From a bacterium (GTDB lineage: Bacteria; Sysuimicrobiota; Sysuimicrobiia; Sysuimicrobiales; Humicultoraceae), in NCBI GenBank assembly GCA_031082185.1, contig JAVHLI010000004.1, positions 137,608-201,607 of the forward strand: a stretch of 64,000 bases of DNA, read 5' to 3'. Of the stretch, positions 43,795 through 51,363 are shown one piece after another. The notes beneath the pieces were generated by a model. It made no database searches, was not told the DNA's origin, and saw only the letters and a list, made by a program, of their open reading frames with translations. How positions within the stretch are numbered: position 1 is the first letter of the stretch; each line of letters begins with the position of its first letter. Position numbers and translations under genes: made by a program.

Positions 43795-46047
43795 TTACCT
43801 GCCCGCCGCCCCACGGGCGCGGTCGAGCGCTGTGATGGCGAAGATGGCAGGCGCAGTCCCACTACCGGCGGCCTGCAGGTCAACGGCAACGATCGGACGC
43901 CCTGGGTCGGGATTGGTCCAGCAAAACAGCGAGATCCGCACGTCCACCCCTGACCGGGTGCGGCCGGTCCAGCCGATCTCGTGCTCAAACGAGATGGGAT
44001 CATCCAGCCAGGTCCCTATGTTCACCCGGTACCGGATCGGGATCTCCGCGGCTCCGCCGTCGCCGAACCGCACGCGGTAGGTCGCCACCGTCTCGCCGAA
44101 ACGCGAGGCCGGGTAGGGCAGAGCGTGCAGGAAGCACAGCGCGCCCGCGGGAAAGCCGGCGCCGATAGTGACGCTATCGGGCATCGCCAGAGCGGGCTCG
44201 CGGCCGCCGCGTAGCAGCACGATGCTGCGGCCGCCACGATCTGCGGGATCCAGCACGTTGAACAGCACGCCGGCGAAGCGCGCCTGCCCCACCGGGAGAT
44301 TCCGGAGGTCGTAGTCCGGTCCCTTCCCCAACCATCCGGCGCCACCATCATCTGGGCCGCGGTCGATGTGGCTGCGGTTGGCGACGGAACGGATGTCGAG
44401 CGCCCGGCCCGGGATGGTCTGCGGTTCCCCGCGGGCCACGCGCCAGTCCCCCCTGAATCGGACGGCCGCCTCCACCGCGTCCAGGGACGGGCCGTCGCGC
44501 CCGGCGTTCCAGAAATGGTCCGCTGCCGGCACGTAGCTGTAGATCTGCTGGTAGGACGACGCGAGCGCGCCACGGTTGCCGAAGTACCCGGTCCAGGTGG
44601 TCCGGACCATACCGGATGCCCCGGCGCGTCTGGCGTCGCGCGCCAGCGAGGCAATGTTGTCGTGGCGGTACCAGGTAGCGGCCAGCACCGGGAATCCCCA
44701 GGCGCGGAAGCGGTCCAAACTCGGGTAGCGCGCCGCGGCATGATACTGCCAGTCCACCATGACAATGTCGCGCGGCAGGCGCGCCATCTCAGGAGCGAAC
44801 TCGTTGGTAAGCAACACGTCGCCCCACATCATCGTGCCGACGCCCCGGGCCTTCAGGTGGTCGTACAGACGCAGGGTATCGCGCACGAACAACTCGCCGA
44901 ATCCAAGGCGCCGGCCCTCCTCCGACCACGGAAACGGCACCACGTTGCGCACCTCGTCGTGCCCGATGTGCATGAAGCGCGGCCGGAACAGCGCGATCGC
45001 TTCATCCAGCACCGGCAGCACAACCGCGTAGACCCGCGGGTTGAGCGGGTCGTAGGCGAACCGCGCCGGCGCCAGCTCCGGCGGCATCTCCATCAGGTCG
45101 AGGTTCTGATCGTTGTGGAACAGCCACCCGACATGCCCGAGCGTCTGAATGAGCGGGATCGGTTCGATCAGGTGCTCGCGCGCCGCGGCGATCACTGCCG
45201 CTGCCTGCGCCTTGGTCGCGCCTCCGGCGTGCCAGATGTTGGGCGCGCTCTCCCACCGGACGTACTCGGACTCCGCGATCAGCACGTTGAACTTGTAGCG
45301 GCTGAAGATGCGGTCTATCAACGCGGTGTGGAAGACGTCGGAGTGGCTGTCGAGCACCACGTGCACCGCGCGGATGGGATGATCGGGCCAGTCGCGGACC
45401 TCGGCCCCGCGGATGATCAGGCGGCTTGGGTTGCGGGAGTCCCGCTCAATCAACTGGCGCAGGGTCTGGACGGCATAGAAGGTGCCGCGGCGGTCGGCGC
45501 CGCTGGCGACGACCCCACCCGGCCCCACACGCAGGGCGTAGCCCTCAGGCCCGGGGTCCCGCAGGTCCACGCTGATCCGGTGCTCCGCGAGCGCCGCTTC
45601 TGCCAGGGGATTGGGCGCGGGCTCGCCGAGCAGGATGGCGCCGCCGGAGCCCCAGCCGCCGGAGCCCAGGCTGCCTCCGAGGCGTGCCGGATCGCCGGCG
45701 GCAGAGGCCCGTACGACCGCCAGCGGCGGCGCACCCCATGCCGTGATCTCCTCGTTCAGTTCCCGCGCGGCGTACAGATCCTCTGGACCCGCGGCATCGC
45801 CGACAACGATACGGGTTGCCGTCGTTATCTCAAAGGGCGCGTCCAGCCACCGTACTAACTTGGGGAGCGGGATTATGCGGACGTCGCGGGGCGGCGTGAC
45901 GTAGGCGTCGGGCCACGCGCCGGCCACCCCGGGCTGCGATGGCGCGGGCTGGGCTGCGATGGCAATCCCAAGGGCGGCGGCAAGCAGCCCCGGGAGAGCG
46001 CGCCTCAGACGGTTCGGCCGGCGGGCCTCATCCTCAGAGCCGCGCAT
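43795..46047 (-). CDS. GH20 beta-N-acetylhexosaminidase, exported
   Basis: A 750-residue protein. A signal-like hydrophobic stretch (about 15-33, LPGLLAAALGIAIAAQ) precedes a GH20 N-terminal domain (about 50-200) and a catalytic barrel. FMHIGHDEVRN near 360 carries the Asp-Glu pair of GH20 (HxGxDE), which works through the substrate's N-acetyl group. The C-terminal 230 residues are beta-rich and probably a separate module. GH20 enzymes release GlcNAc or GalNAc from glycans. Start ATG 46047; the binding-protein gene overlaps by 14 bases. It lies among sugar transporter genes, so hexosamine uptake is the simplest reading. Confidence 0.85.
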   Translation of the reverse strand: MRGSEDEARRPNRLRRALPGLLAAALGIAIAAQPAPSQPGVAGAWPDAYVTPPRDVRIIPLPKLVRWLDAPFEITTATRIVVGDAAGPEDLYAARELNEEITAWGAPPLAVVRASAAGDPARLGGSLGSGGWGSGGAILLGEPAPNPLAEAALAEHRISVDLRDPGPEGYALRVGPGGVVASGADRRGTFYAVQTLRQLIERDSRNPSRLIIRGAEVRDWPDHPIRAVHVVLDSHSDVFHTALIDRIFSRYKFNVLIAESEYVRWESAPNIWHAGGATKAQAAAVIAAAREHLIEPIPLIQTLGHVGWLFHNDQNLDLMEMPPELAPARFAYDPLNPRVYAVVLPVLDEAIALFRPRFMHIGHDEVRNVVPFPWSEEGRRLGFGELFVRDTLRLYDHLKARGVGTMMWGDVLLTNEFAPEMARLPRDIVMVDWQYHAAARYPSLDRFRAWGFPVLAATWYRHDNIASLARDARRAGASGMVRTTWTGYFGNRGALASSYQQIYSYVPAADHFWNAGRDGPSLDAVEAAVRFRGDWRVARGEPQTIPGRALDIRSVANRSHIDRGPDDGGAGWLGKGPDYDLRNLPVGQARFAGVLFNVLDPADRGGRSIVLLRGGREPALAMPDSVTIGAGFPAGALCFLHALPYPASRFGETVATYRVRFGDGGAAEIPIRYRVNIGTWLDDPISFEHEIGWTGRTRSGVDVRISLFCWTNPDPGRPIVAVDLQAAGSGTAPAIFAITALDRARGAAGR

Positions 46048-47293
46048 TCCACTGCCTGACCACCCAGTCGAGCGCGTCCTTCGGCGTCCGCTTGCCGTAG
46101 AACGCGCTCTCCACGGCCTCCCGGAAGACGCGGAAGAGGTCACCGGCGTTGGGGACGATCACGCTGAGGTCGCGCGCGTAGGGCAGGTCGGCGGCGGCCA
46201 CCTTGCGGGCAACATCCTCGGGCCCGGCGCCGCCCCGGCGGAAGAACGGATCCGCCGCGGCCTGCCTGGTCGAAGGGAAGACGACAACCTGCTTGCTGAA
46301 CTCGAGCTGGTTCTCGTCGTTGGTGACGAACAGCGCGAAGTCCACGGCCGCCGCGGCGTTGCGGCTCGACCTGGGCACCGCCATGGTCATGGTGGCCAGG
46401 TGCAGGGTGTTGCCTTTCCCTCTGGGGTAGGCCGCCACGAACGTCCGCGCGTAGACCTCGGGGTTGTCGCTCTTCACCCTGAGCAGAAACTGCGGGCCGG
46501 TGATCAGCATCCCCAGTTGCCCGGCGCTGTACCGCTCGGTGGCGCCCAGGTATCCACGGCGCAACGTATCCTCGGGGAAGTAATCATCCTTAAGAAGGTC
46601 CACGTAGCGGGTCAGGTAGCGCACGTGCTCGGATGAGTTGAACACGGCCCGCTTCCTATCGTTGCTTAGGATCGGCAGGCCGTTCTCCTGAAACCGATGC
46701 AGCAGGCGCACACCGTCCACGTTGGGCATGAAACCGTAGATCCTGGCGCGGTCCTTGATGGTGCGCGCGTGCTGGATCATCTCCTCCTCGGTCTGCGGCG
46801 GTTCCGAGGGGTTGAGGCCGGCACGCCGGTAGATCGCCGTGTTGTACGCGATCACGTTGGGCACGACGTACCACGGCAGCGCGTAGGTCCGGCCTCGCAC
46901 CTGGCCGGAGCGCCAGAGGCCCTCAAAGTAGCGGGCACGGACCTGGGCGGGGACTGCCTCGTCCATGTCCACCAGCGCGTTGCGCTCAGCCAGCCGGGCG
47001 GTGGTTTCGGTGTTGAGGTTGACGACGTCCGGCGGCACGCCTCCTGCCAGAGCGGCCAGCAGCTTCTGCTCAACCGCCGCGAACTGCACGTCCACCCAAC
47101 GGACCTTCACACCGGGGTTCAACCGCTCGTAGGCGGCGACGAGCCCGTTGACGTAGTCGTTGAAGAACGGCTGGAGCGAGATTGTCCAGAACTCGAGCGT
47201 GACGGATGGCGCGCCACGGACGGAGGCGGGGAACAGCGCCAGGACCAGCGCACAGATCAGCGCGAGAGCCAACACGAGAAGCCGCCGGATCAT
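46034..47293 (-). CDS. Sugar ABC transporter substrate-binding protein
   Basis: A 419-residue family 1 binding protein. The signal peptide MIRRLLVLALALICALVLAL is followed by SVTLEFWTISLQ, the start of sugar-binding lobes, and PPDVVNLNTETTARL, a hinge-like segment. LPWYVVPNVIAYNTAIYRRAG and MLITGPQFLL are typical of MalE/UgpB-like proteins. Start ATG 47293 lacks a clear ribosome site. It is the first dedicated gene of the sugar operon, 64 bases after the LarE-like gene. Confidence 0.9.
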   Translation of the reverse strand: MIRRLLVLALALICALVLALFPASVRGAPSVTLEFWTISLQPFFNDYVNGLVAAYERLNPGVKVRWVDVQFAAVEQKLLAALAGGVPPDVVNLNTETTARLAERNALVDMDEAVPAQVRARYFEGLWRSGQVRGRTYALPWYVVPNVIAYNTAIYRRAGLNPSEPPQTEEEMIQHARTIKDRARIYGFMPNVDGVRLLHRFQENGLPILSNDRKRAVFNSSEHVRYLTRYVDLLKDDYFPEDTLRRGYLGATERYSAGQLGMLITGPQFLLRVKSDNPEVYARTFVAAYPRGKGNTLHLATMTMAVPRSSRNAAAAVDFALFVTNDENQLEFSKQVVVFPSTRQAAADPFFRRGGAGPEDVARKVAAADLPYARDLSVIVPNAGDLFRVFREAVESAFYGKRTPKDALDWVVRQWNARL

Positions 47294-47357
47294 CGCCACG
47301 CTGGTTCGGGCGCCCGTGGAGGGAATCCTGCCGGAGGCGCGTTCCCGGCGCACCGAA

Positions 47358-48332
47358 TCAAAGCGGGATCGCGTCGAGGACGTGGAACGTGTGGAGCCGC
47401 CCGTCCGGGCTGGGCTTCCACTCCACCTCGATCGGGTGGGCAAAGTCCGGCGCCAGGCGCCCGTGCTCCACCCAGTAGCGGCCCGCTGCGTCCCCGGCCA
47501 GTGAGGGACCGGCCTTCACCACGAGCCGCACCGGCCCCTCGACGAACCGCACCTCGTCGAGGTCCGCCAACCCGCTCATCGCCCTCAGGATGACGGCCTT
47601 GAGCGCATCCGGTGGCTCAGGTCGAACGTTCACGAGACCGACGTTTCGACGCAGGGGCCCGACGATCTTGACGTTGGCCAGCTCCGCGTCGAAACCCATC
47701 CCGGCCAGCACTTCCAGCAGGACCTCGTTCGATTCTGCGACCGCCCGGCCATGGTAGTCGGGGTTGATCAGCGGCTTCAACAGGTGCTTAAGCTTGCATC
47801 CCTCGCGCCCCCAGTGTTCGCCTATGCGCGGCACCTCCAGACCCAGCTCGCCGGCCATCTCCCGGATCTGGGGCTTGTCCAGATCCAGCAGGGGCGAGTA
47901 GTACCCGCCGTGGATCCGTAGGCCCATCTGTCCCCAGGTGTCGCTCCGGTTCGAACCGGTAAGCACCAGCCGGCCCTGAGCCGCGGCTTTGACCATGCCC
48001 AGCTTAATCTCGCGGGCGCAGCGGTTGCATGCAGGGCCGCCGCGCTGGACCGCGTGCTGCCTTGCCTGGCCCAGCAGGCAGCGCTGCTGCAGGCCGAGTT
48101 GCTTTGCCATCTCCAGCACGATGGCGTTGCCACGGCGGTAGGCGTACTGGCCCATGTTGACCGTGACCAGCAGCACGTTGGCCGCGCCCAGCGCATCGCG
48201 GGCGAGCGCGGCGACAACGGAAGAGTCCAGGCCGCCGCTAAAAGCCACGGCAACCGGCGCGCCCGCGGCCACCTCGCGGATCTCTTCTGTAAGGCCCCCG
48301 GCCAAGCCGGACCCCGCAGTCGGGATGTGCAT
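47358..48332 (-). CDS. PP-loop ATPase, LarE/ExsB-like
   Basis: A 324-residue PP-loop protein. VAVAFSGGLDSSVVAAL (about 28-44) is the pyrophosphatase loop; GGPACNRCAREIKLGMVK has a CxxC, and LTGSNRSDTWGQMG follows. The layout fits LarE-type sacrificial sulfur transferases and related tRNA or cofactor sulfur enzymes. The rest of the lar set (larB, larC) is not in the window, so the sulfur or amide acceptor is unknown. Start ATG 48332; a TATAAT lies 9 bases upstream and no Shine-Dalgarno is evident. It faces away from the DUF4870 gene. Confidence 0.75.
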   Translation of the reverse strand: MHIPTAGSGLAGGLTEEIREVAAGAPVAVAFSGGLDSSVVAALARDALGAANVLLVTVNMGQYAYRRGNAIVLEMAKQLGLQQRCLLGQARQHAVQRGGPACNRCAREIKLGMVKAAAQGRLVLTGSNRSDTWGQMGLRIHGGYYSPLLDLDKPQIREMAGELGLEVPRIGEHWGREGCKLKHLLKPLINPDYHGRAVAESNEVLLEVLAGMGFDAELANVKIVGPLRRNVGLVNVRPEPPDALKAVILRAMSGLADLDEVRFVEGPVRLVVKAGPSLAGDAAGRYWVEHGRLAPDFAHPIEVEWKPSPDGRLHTFHVLDAIPL

Positions 48333-48341
48333 GACAGGTCC

Positions 48342-48347
48342 ATTATA
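48342..48347 (-). promoter_or_regulatory. -10 element of the LarE-like gene, near-leaderless
   Basis: TATAAT, a perfect consensus hexamer, lies 9 bases before the ATG on the minus strand. The leader would be only a few bases. No good -35 is seen. Confidence 0.5.
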
Positions 48348-48442
48348 GGCGGGCGCGGATGGCGCGGGCACCACGGAAGGAACTCTCGCCAGGCCTCCAG
48401 AATATGTGAGGGATCGCACCGCAGCGACCAGGGAGGTGCTAG

Positions 48443-48796
48443 ATGAGCACAGAGCCCGCCCCGGCGGACCAGTCGAACCGGCTGCTCGCCGCGCTCGCAT
48501 ACCCGATCTGGATAATTGCCCTCGTCATAGTTCTTACCGACATGAAGAAGGACGTATTCATGCGGCGCCACGGATGGACCGCGCTGTTCTGGGGGATCGC
48601 GTGGGTCGTGCTGTACGTGGGGTTGATGATCCTGGGGAACATCCCGTTCCTGGGCTGGATCCTGTTCCTGGTCGCCGGACCGATCCTCTGGATCGTCTGG
48701 CTGATCCTTTCGATCTACTACGCGGTCCAAACGTACAACGGCAAGGAGTTCACCATCCCGTTGGTGAGCGACTGGGCGAAGAAGTACGCGTCATAG
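48443..48796 (+). CDS. DUF4870-like membrane protein
   Basis: A 117-residue protein with three predicted transmembrane helices (about 15-31, 46-64 and 70-92) and a helix-turn region RRHGWTALFW. The pattern, a short N-terminal polar segment then ANRLLAALAYPIW-like sequence, resembles DUF4870/YtxH-type small membrane proteins. Role unknown. ATG 48443 follows GGGAGGTG. Its stop overlaps the putative start of the next gene. Confidence 0.7.
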   Translation: MSTEPAPADQSNRLLAALAYPIWIIALVIVLTDMKKDVFMRRHGWTALFWGIAWVVLYVGLMILGNIPFLGWILFLVAGPILWIVWLILSIYYAVQTYNGKEFTIPLVSDWAKKYAS

Positions 48797-49824
48797 CCTC
48801 GCCCGTCGTTGTCCTGATAGCTTCCTATCTTGAGCCGCACTTCGTCGAGCGCATCCGCGGCGCCGGCGAAGTGCGGGTCATTTATGAGCCGGCCCTGCTC
48901 CCGGAGCCGCGGTACCTGTGTGATCACGTCGGGCGCCCGCTGCAGCGCATCGAGGAAGACGAGCTCAGGTGGCGCGGCTACCTGGCCGAAGCCGAGGTCC
49001 TCTTCGATTTTGACTACCCTAACGCCACCGCCCTGAAGGCCCTCATCCCCCGGGTGCGGTGGATTCAAGCCACCAGCACCGGAATCGGACAGCTCCTGCT
49101 GCGGACCGGTCTCCTCGACAGCCCGATCGTCTTCACCACCGCAAAGGGGATCCACGCGAAGCCGCTGGCCGATTTCGTGCTCATGGCGATCCTATGGTTC
49201 GCCAAGGACGGATTCCGAATGGTGCGCGATCAGGCGGCGCACCGGTGGTTGCGGTACTGCGGCCGGGATCTGCGGGACGTCACGGTCGGTCTTGTTGGTC
49301 TTGGAACGATCGGCCGCCAGGTCGCCAGGGCGTGCCGCGGGGTCGGTATGCGCGTCATCGCCACCCGGCGGACCGTCGAGGCCGGCGACCAGGACGCGGA
49401 GGTTGATGGGTTGGTGCCGATGGCCGAACTACCCTCGCTGCTGGGAGCGGCGGACTACATCGTCCTCGCCACCCCTCATACCCGGCAGACCCAGGGGTTG
49501 ATCGGAAGGAAGGAACTCGCTGCCGTGAAGCCGGGAGCAGTGCTCATCAACGTAGCCCGGGGGGCGGTTGTAGACGAACCGGCCATGATTGAGGCGCTGC
49601 GTGACGGCCGCCTCGGCGGGGCCGCGCTGGACGTGCTGGCGGCAGAGCCCCCGGCCGCCGACAACCCCCTTTGGGACATGCCCAACGTCCTGATCAGCCC
49701 GCACTCGGCCAGCACCGTGGAGACCGAGAACGCGCTGCTCACCGACCTGTTCTGTGAGAACCTTCGGCGCTATCTGCGCAGCGACCAGTTGCTGAACGTC
49801 TTCGACCGAGAGCGGCTCTACTAA
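48793..49824 (+). CDS. D-2-hydroxyacid dehydrogenase, possible ATA start
   Basis: An NAD-dependent D-2-hydroxyacid dehydrogenase of about 343 residues. The nucleotide motif VGLVGLGTIGRQVARACRG, the Arg of NVARGAVVDEP, the Glu of LAAEPPA and the His of LISPHSAST form the catalytic set. The family's first beta strand, VVVLIASYLEPHFVERI, is coded from 48800, but no ATG, GTG or TTG lies near it; upstream frame overlaps the preceding gene. ATA at 48793, inside the preceding stop (ATAG), or CTG at 48811 would be the start; GTG within GAGEVRV would cut off strand 1. Start therefore uncertain. Confidence 0.85.
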   Translation: MASPVVVLIASYLEPHFVERIRGAGEVRVIYEPALLPEPRYLCDHVGRPLQRIEEDELRWRGYLAEAEVLFDFDYPNATALKALIPRVRWIQATSTGIGQLLLRTGLLDSPIVFTTAKGIHAKPLADFVLMAILWFAKDGFRMVRDQAAHRWLRYCGRDLRDVTVGLVGLGTIGRQVARACRGVGMRVIATRRTVEAGDQDAEVDGLVPMAELPSLLGAADYIVLATPHTRQTQGLIGRKELAAVKPGAVLINVARGAVVDEPAMIEALRDGRLGGAALDVLAAEPPAADNPLWDMPNVLISPHSASTVETENALLTDLFCENLRRYLRSDQLLNVFDRERLY

Positions 49825-49877
49825 CCAGGGACCTGCCGGCCGAGCGGCACTACCGGATCCCCCCCCGATGCTGAACC

Positions 49878-50279
49878 TTAGGCCAGGAGCCGGAGTATCC
49901 TGGCTGAGACCGTAGCGGTGATCCCGGTGATGACTGCGCCCCACGCAAGATCTATGAACACGATCCGAAGCGGCCAGTCGCGAATCACCGCCAGCGACGT
50001 GAGGTCGAACGTCGCGTAGGCGATGAGGCCGAAGAACGCGCCTGTGAAGAAGACTCTGGTGAGCGCGGCGTCACCCCTGGCCGGGTAGACGACGAAGAAC
50101 AGGATGCCCACGACGTAGAGCGCGTAGAAGATTAGCGCCGCACTCCAGAGCGGGGCCGGCCGCATCAGATGGCCGAGTTCGGCACGGTACAATCCTTTCG
50201 CTATCCCGCCGAGCCAGATCATGTCTACTGCCAGGAACACAAGCAGCGTGGCGACGTAGTGAATGAACATGGACATCAC
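49878..50279 (-). CDS. DUF2177-family membrane protein
   Basis: A 133-residue membrane protein with four hydrophobic helices. The start, FIHYVATLLVFLAVDMIWLGGIAKGLYRAELGHL, and the middle part, FFGLIAYATFDLTSLAVIRDW, mark DUF2177. Function unknown; the genes often sit near DUF1295 and cyclopropane-fatty-acid genes. It overlaps the DUF1295 gene by 4 bases. Confidence 0.88.
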   Translation of the reverse strand: MMSMFIHYVATLLVFLAVDMIWLGGIAKGLYRAELGHLMRPAPLWSAALIFYALYVVGILFFVVYPARGDAALTRVFFTGAFFGLIAYATFDLTSLAVIRDWPLRIVFIDLAWGAVITGITATVSARILRLLA

Positions 50280-51070
50280 GGTGTCCTCCTGGGTGGTAAC
50301 GGTAGGAACGCGGACGTTCTCCGCCTATAGGACTCCCACTTCGGGTCGCCCTCACGCTTGCGCTCAAGCATCGGGATTCCCGAGACGCGGAGGATCAGGA
50401 AGGTGATCGTTATCGGGCTGATCAGCGCGGATAGATACGCTGGGGATCCGGAGAGGCCCACGAGGAAGATCCCCCACCACAGAGTCACCTCGCCGAAGTA
50501 GTTGGGGTGCCGCGTGTAGTGCCATAATCCCTCCTGCATCACGCTCCCGCGATTGGCGGAGTCACGGAGGAAGCGCGCCAGTTGCAGGTCGCCCACCACC
50601 TCGAACAGGAAGCCGGCGAGCCACACGGCGACTCCGATGGCGTTCAACAACGTGAATCCGCCGGCATCGTATGCGCTCACGATCAGGAGGGGCGACGCGA
50701 TGACCAGGATCAGCGCTCCCTGAAGCGCAAACACCTGGAAGAGGGAGCGGAGGTGCGCCCACCTGCCCCACTCCTCCCTCCACCTCTTGTAGCGCGGGTC
50801 TTCTCCCTTGCCGCGGTTTCTGAGGTAGATGTGGGTGAACAGCCTCGCTCCCCAAACGGCCACAAGCAGTAGAAGAACGAGCATCCGCGGCGTCCAGTCG
50901 GATTTCAGCAGGGCCGCTACCCCGACCAGGATGAACCCAGGACCCCAGGCCACGTCGGCGACGTCGTTGCGCCCGGCCAGGATGGAAACGACGAACCAGA
51001 ACAGCATATAGATGGCCAGGGCACAGGAGGCGGGCAGTAAGATCTCTCGCAGAATCAGGGTCACGACCAC
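50276..51070 (-). CDS. DUF1295-family membrane protein, steroid-reductase-like
   Basis: A 264-residue membrane protein with about seven helices and the DUF1295 motifs NDVADVAWGPGF, RNRGKGEDPRYKRWREEWG and LWHYTRHPNYFGEV. The HPNYFGE motif is shared with isoprenylcysteine methyltransferases and steroid 5-alpha reductases and probably binds NADPH or S-adenosylmethionine. Members are linked to lipid desaturation or reduction. It follows the MoaD-like gene by 18 bases. Confidence 0.88.
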   Translation of the reverse strand: MVVTLILREILLPASCALAIYMLFWFVVSILAGRNDVADVAWGPGFILVGVAALLKSDWTPRMLVLLLLVAVWGARLFTHIYLRNRGKGEDPRYKRWREEWGRWAHLRSLFQVFALQGALILVIASPLLIVSAYDAGGFTLLNAIGVAVWLAGFLFEVVGDLQLARFLRDSANRGSVMQEGLWHYTRHPNYFGEVTLWWGIFLVGLSGSPAYLSALISPITITFLILRVSGIPMLERKREGDPKWESYRRRTSAFLPLPPRRTP

Positions 51071-51088
51071 GACGACCTTCGGCGACCT

Positions 51089-51334
51089 TCAGTGAGGGCC
51101 GGCTGCTTGTCCGCCCGAGAAGATGGGCGCGATGACGACGCGGTCGCCGTCCTCAAGCTTCTCTCCCTGGACGACGGCCTGGCCGTTGCGCGCCACGATC
51201 ATCGGCCGGGACTTCTCGATCTCCACAATTTCCAGGAGCTCGTCGGTCGTTGTTCCTGGGGCGAGATCGAAGATCCTCTCGCTGAATCCGGTGGCATAGA
51301 CGAAAGACCCGATCATCTTGACCGTGACCTTCAT
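51089..51334 (-). CDS. MoaD/ThiS-family sulfur carrier-like protein, extended tail
   Basis: An 81-residue beta-grasp protein (MKVTVKMIGSFVYATG, ELLEIVEIEKSRPMIVARNGQAV, GDRVVIAPIFSGG). In MoaD and ThiS the terminal Gly-Gly is adenylated and thiocarboxylated. Here the GG is followed by QAAGPH, so it is not free. The small carrier next to an aldehyde oxidoreductase suggests a part in making its tungsten or molybdenum pyranopterin cofactor. ATG 51334 has GGAGGA 8 bases upstream. It is 29 bases after the oxidoreductase. Confidence 0.8.
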   Translation of the reverse strand: MKVTVKMIGSFVYATGFSERIFDLAPGTTTDELLEIVEIEKSRPMIVARNGQAVVQGEKLEDGDRVVIAPIFSGGQAAGPH

Positions 51335-51363
51335 TGCAGGGTCCTCCGGGTTGGTCCTCTGGG

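Noticed and set aside
48406-48792. Upstream extension of the D-2-hydroxyacid dehydrogenase
   Set aside because: It would overlap the whole DUF4870-like gene in another frame and adds 129 non-conserved, low-complexity residues.
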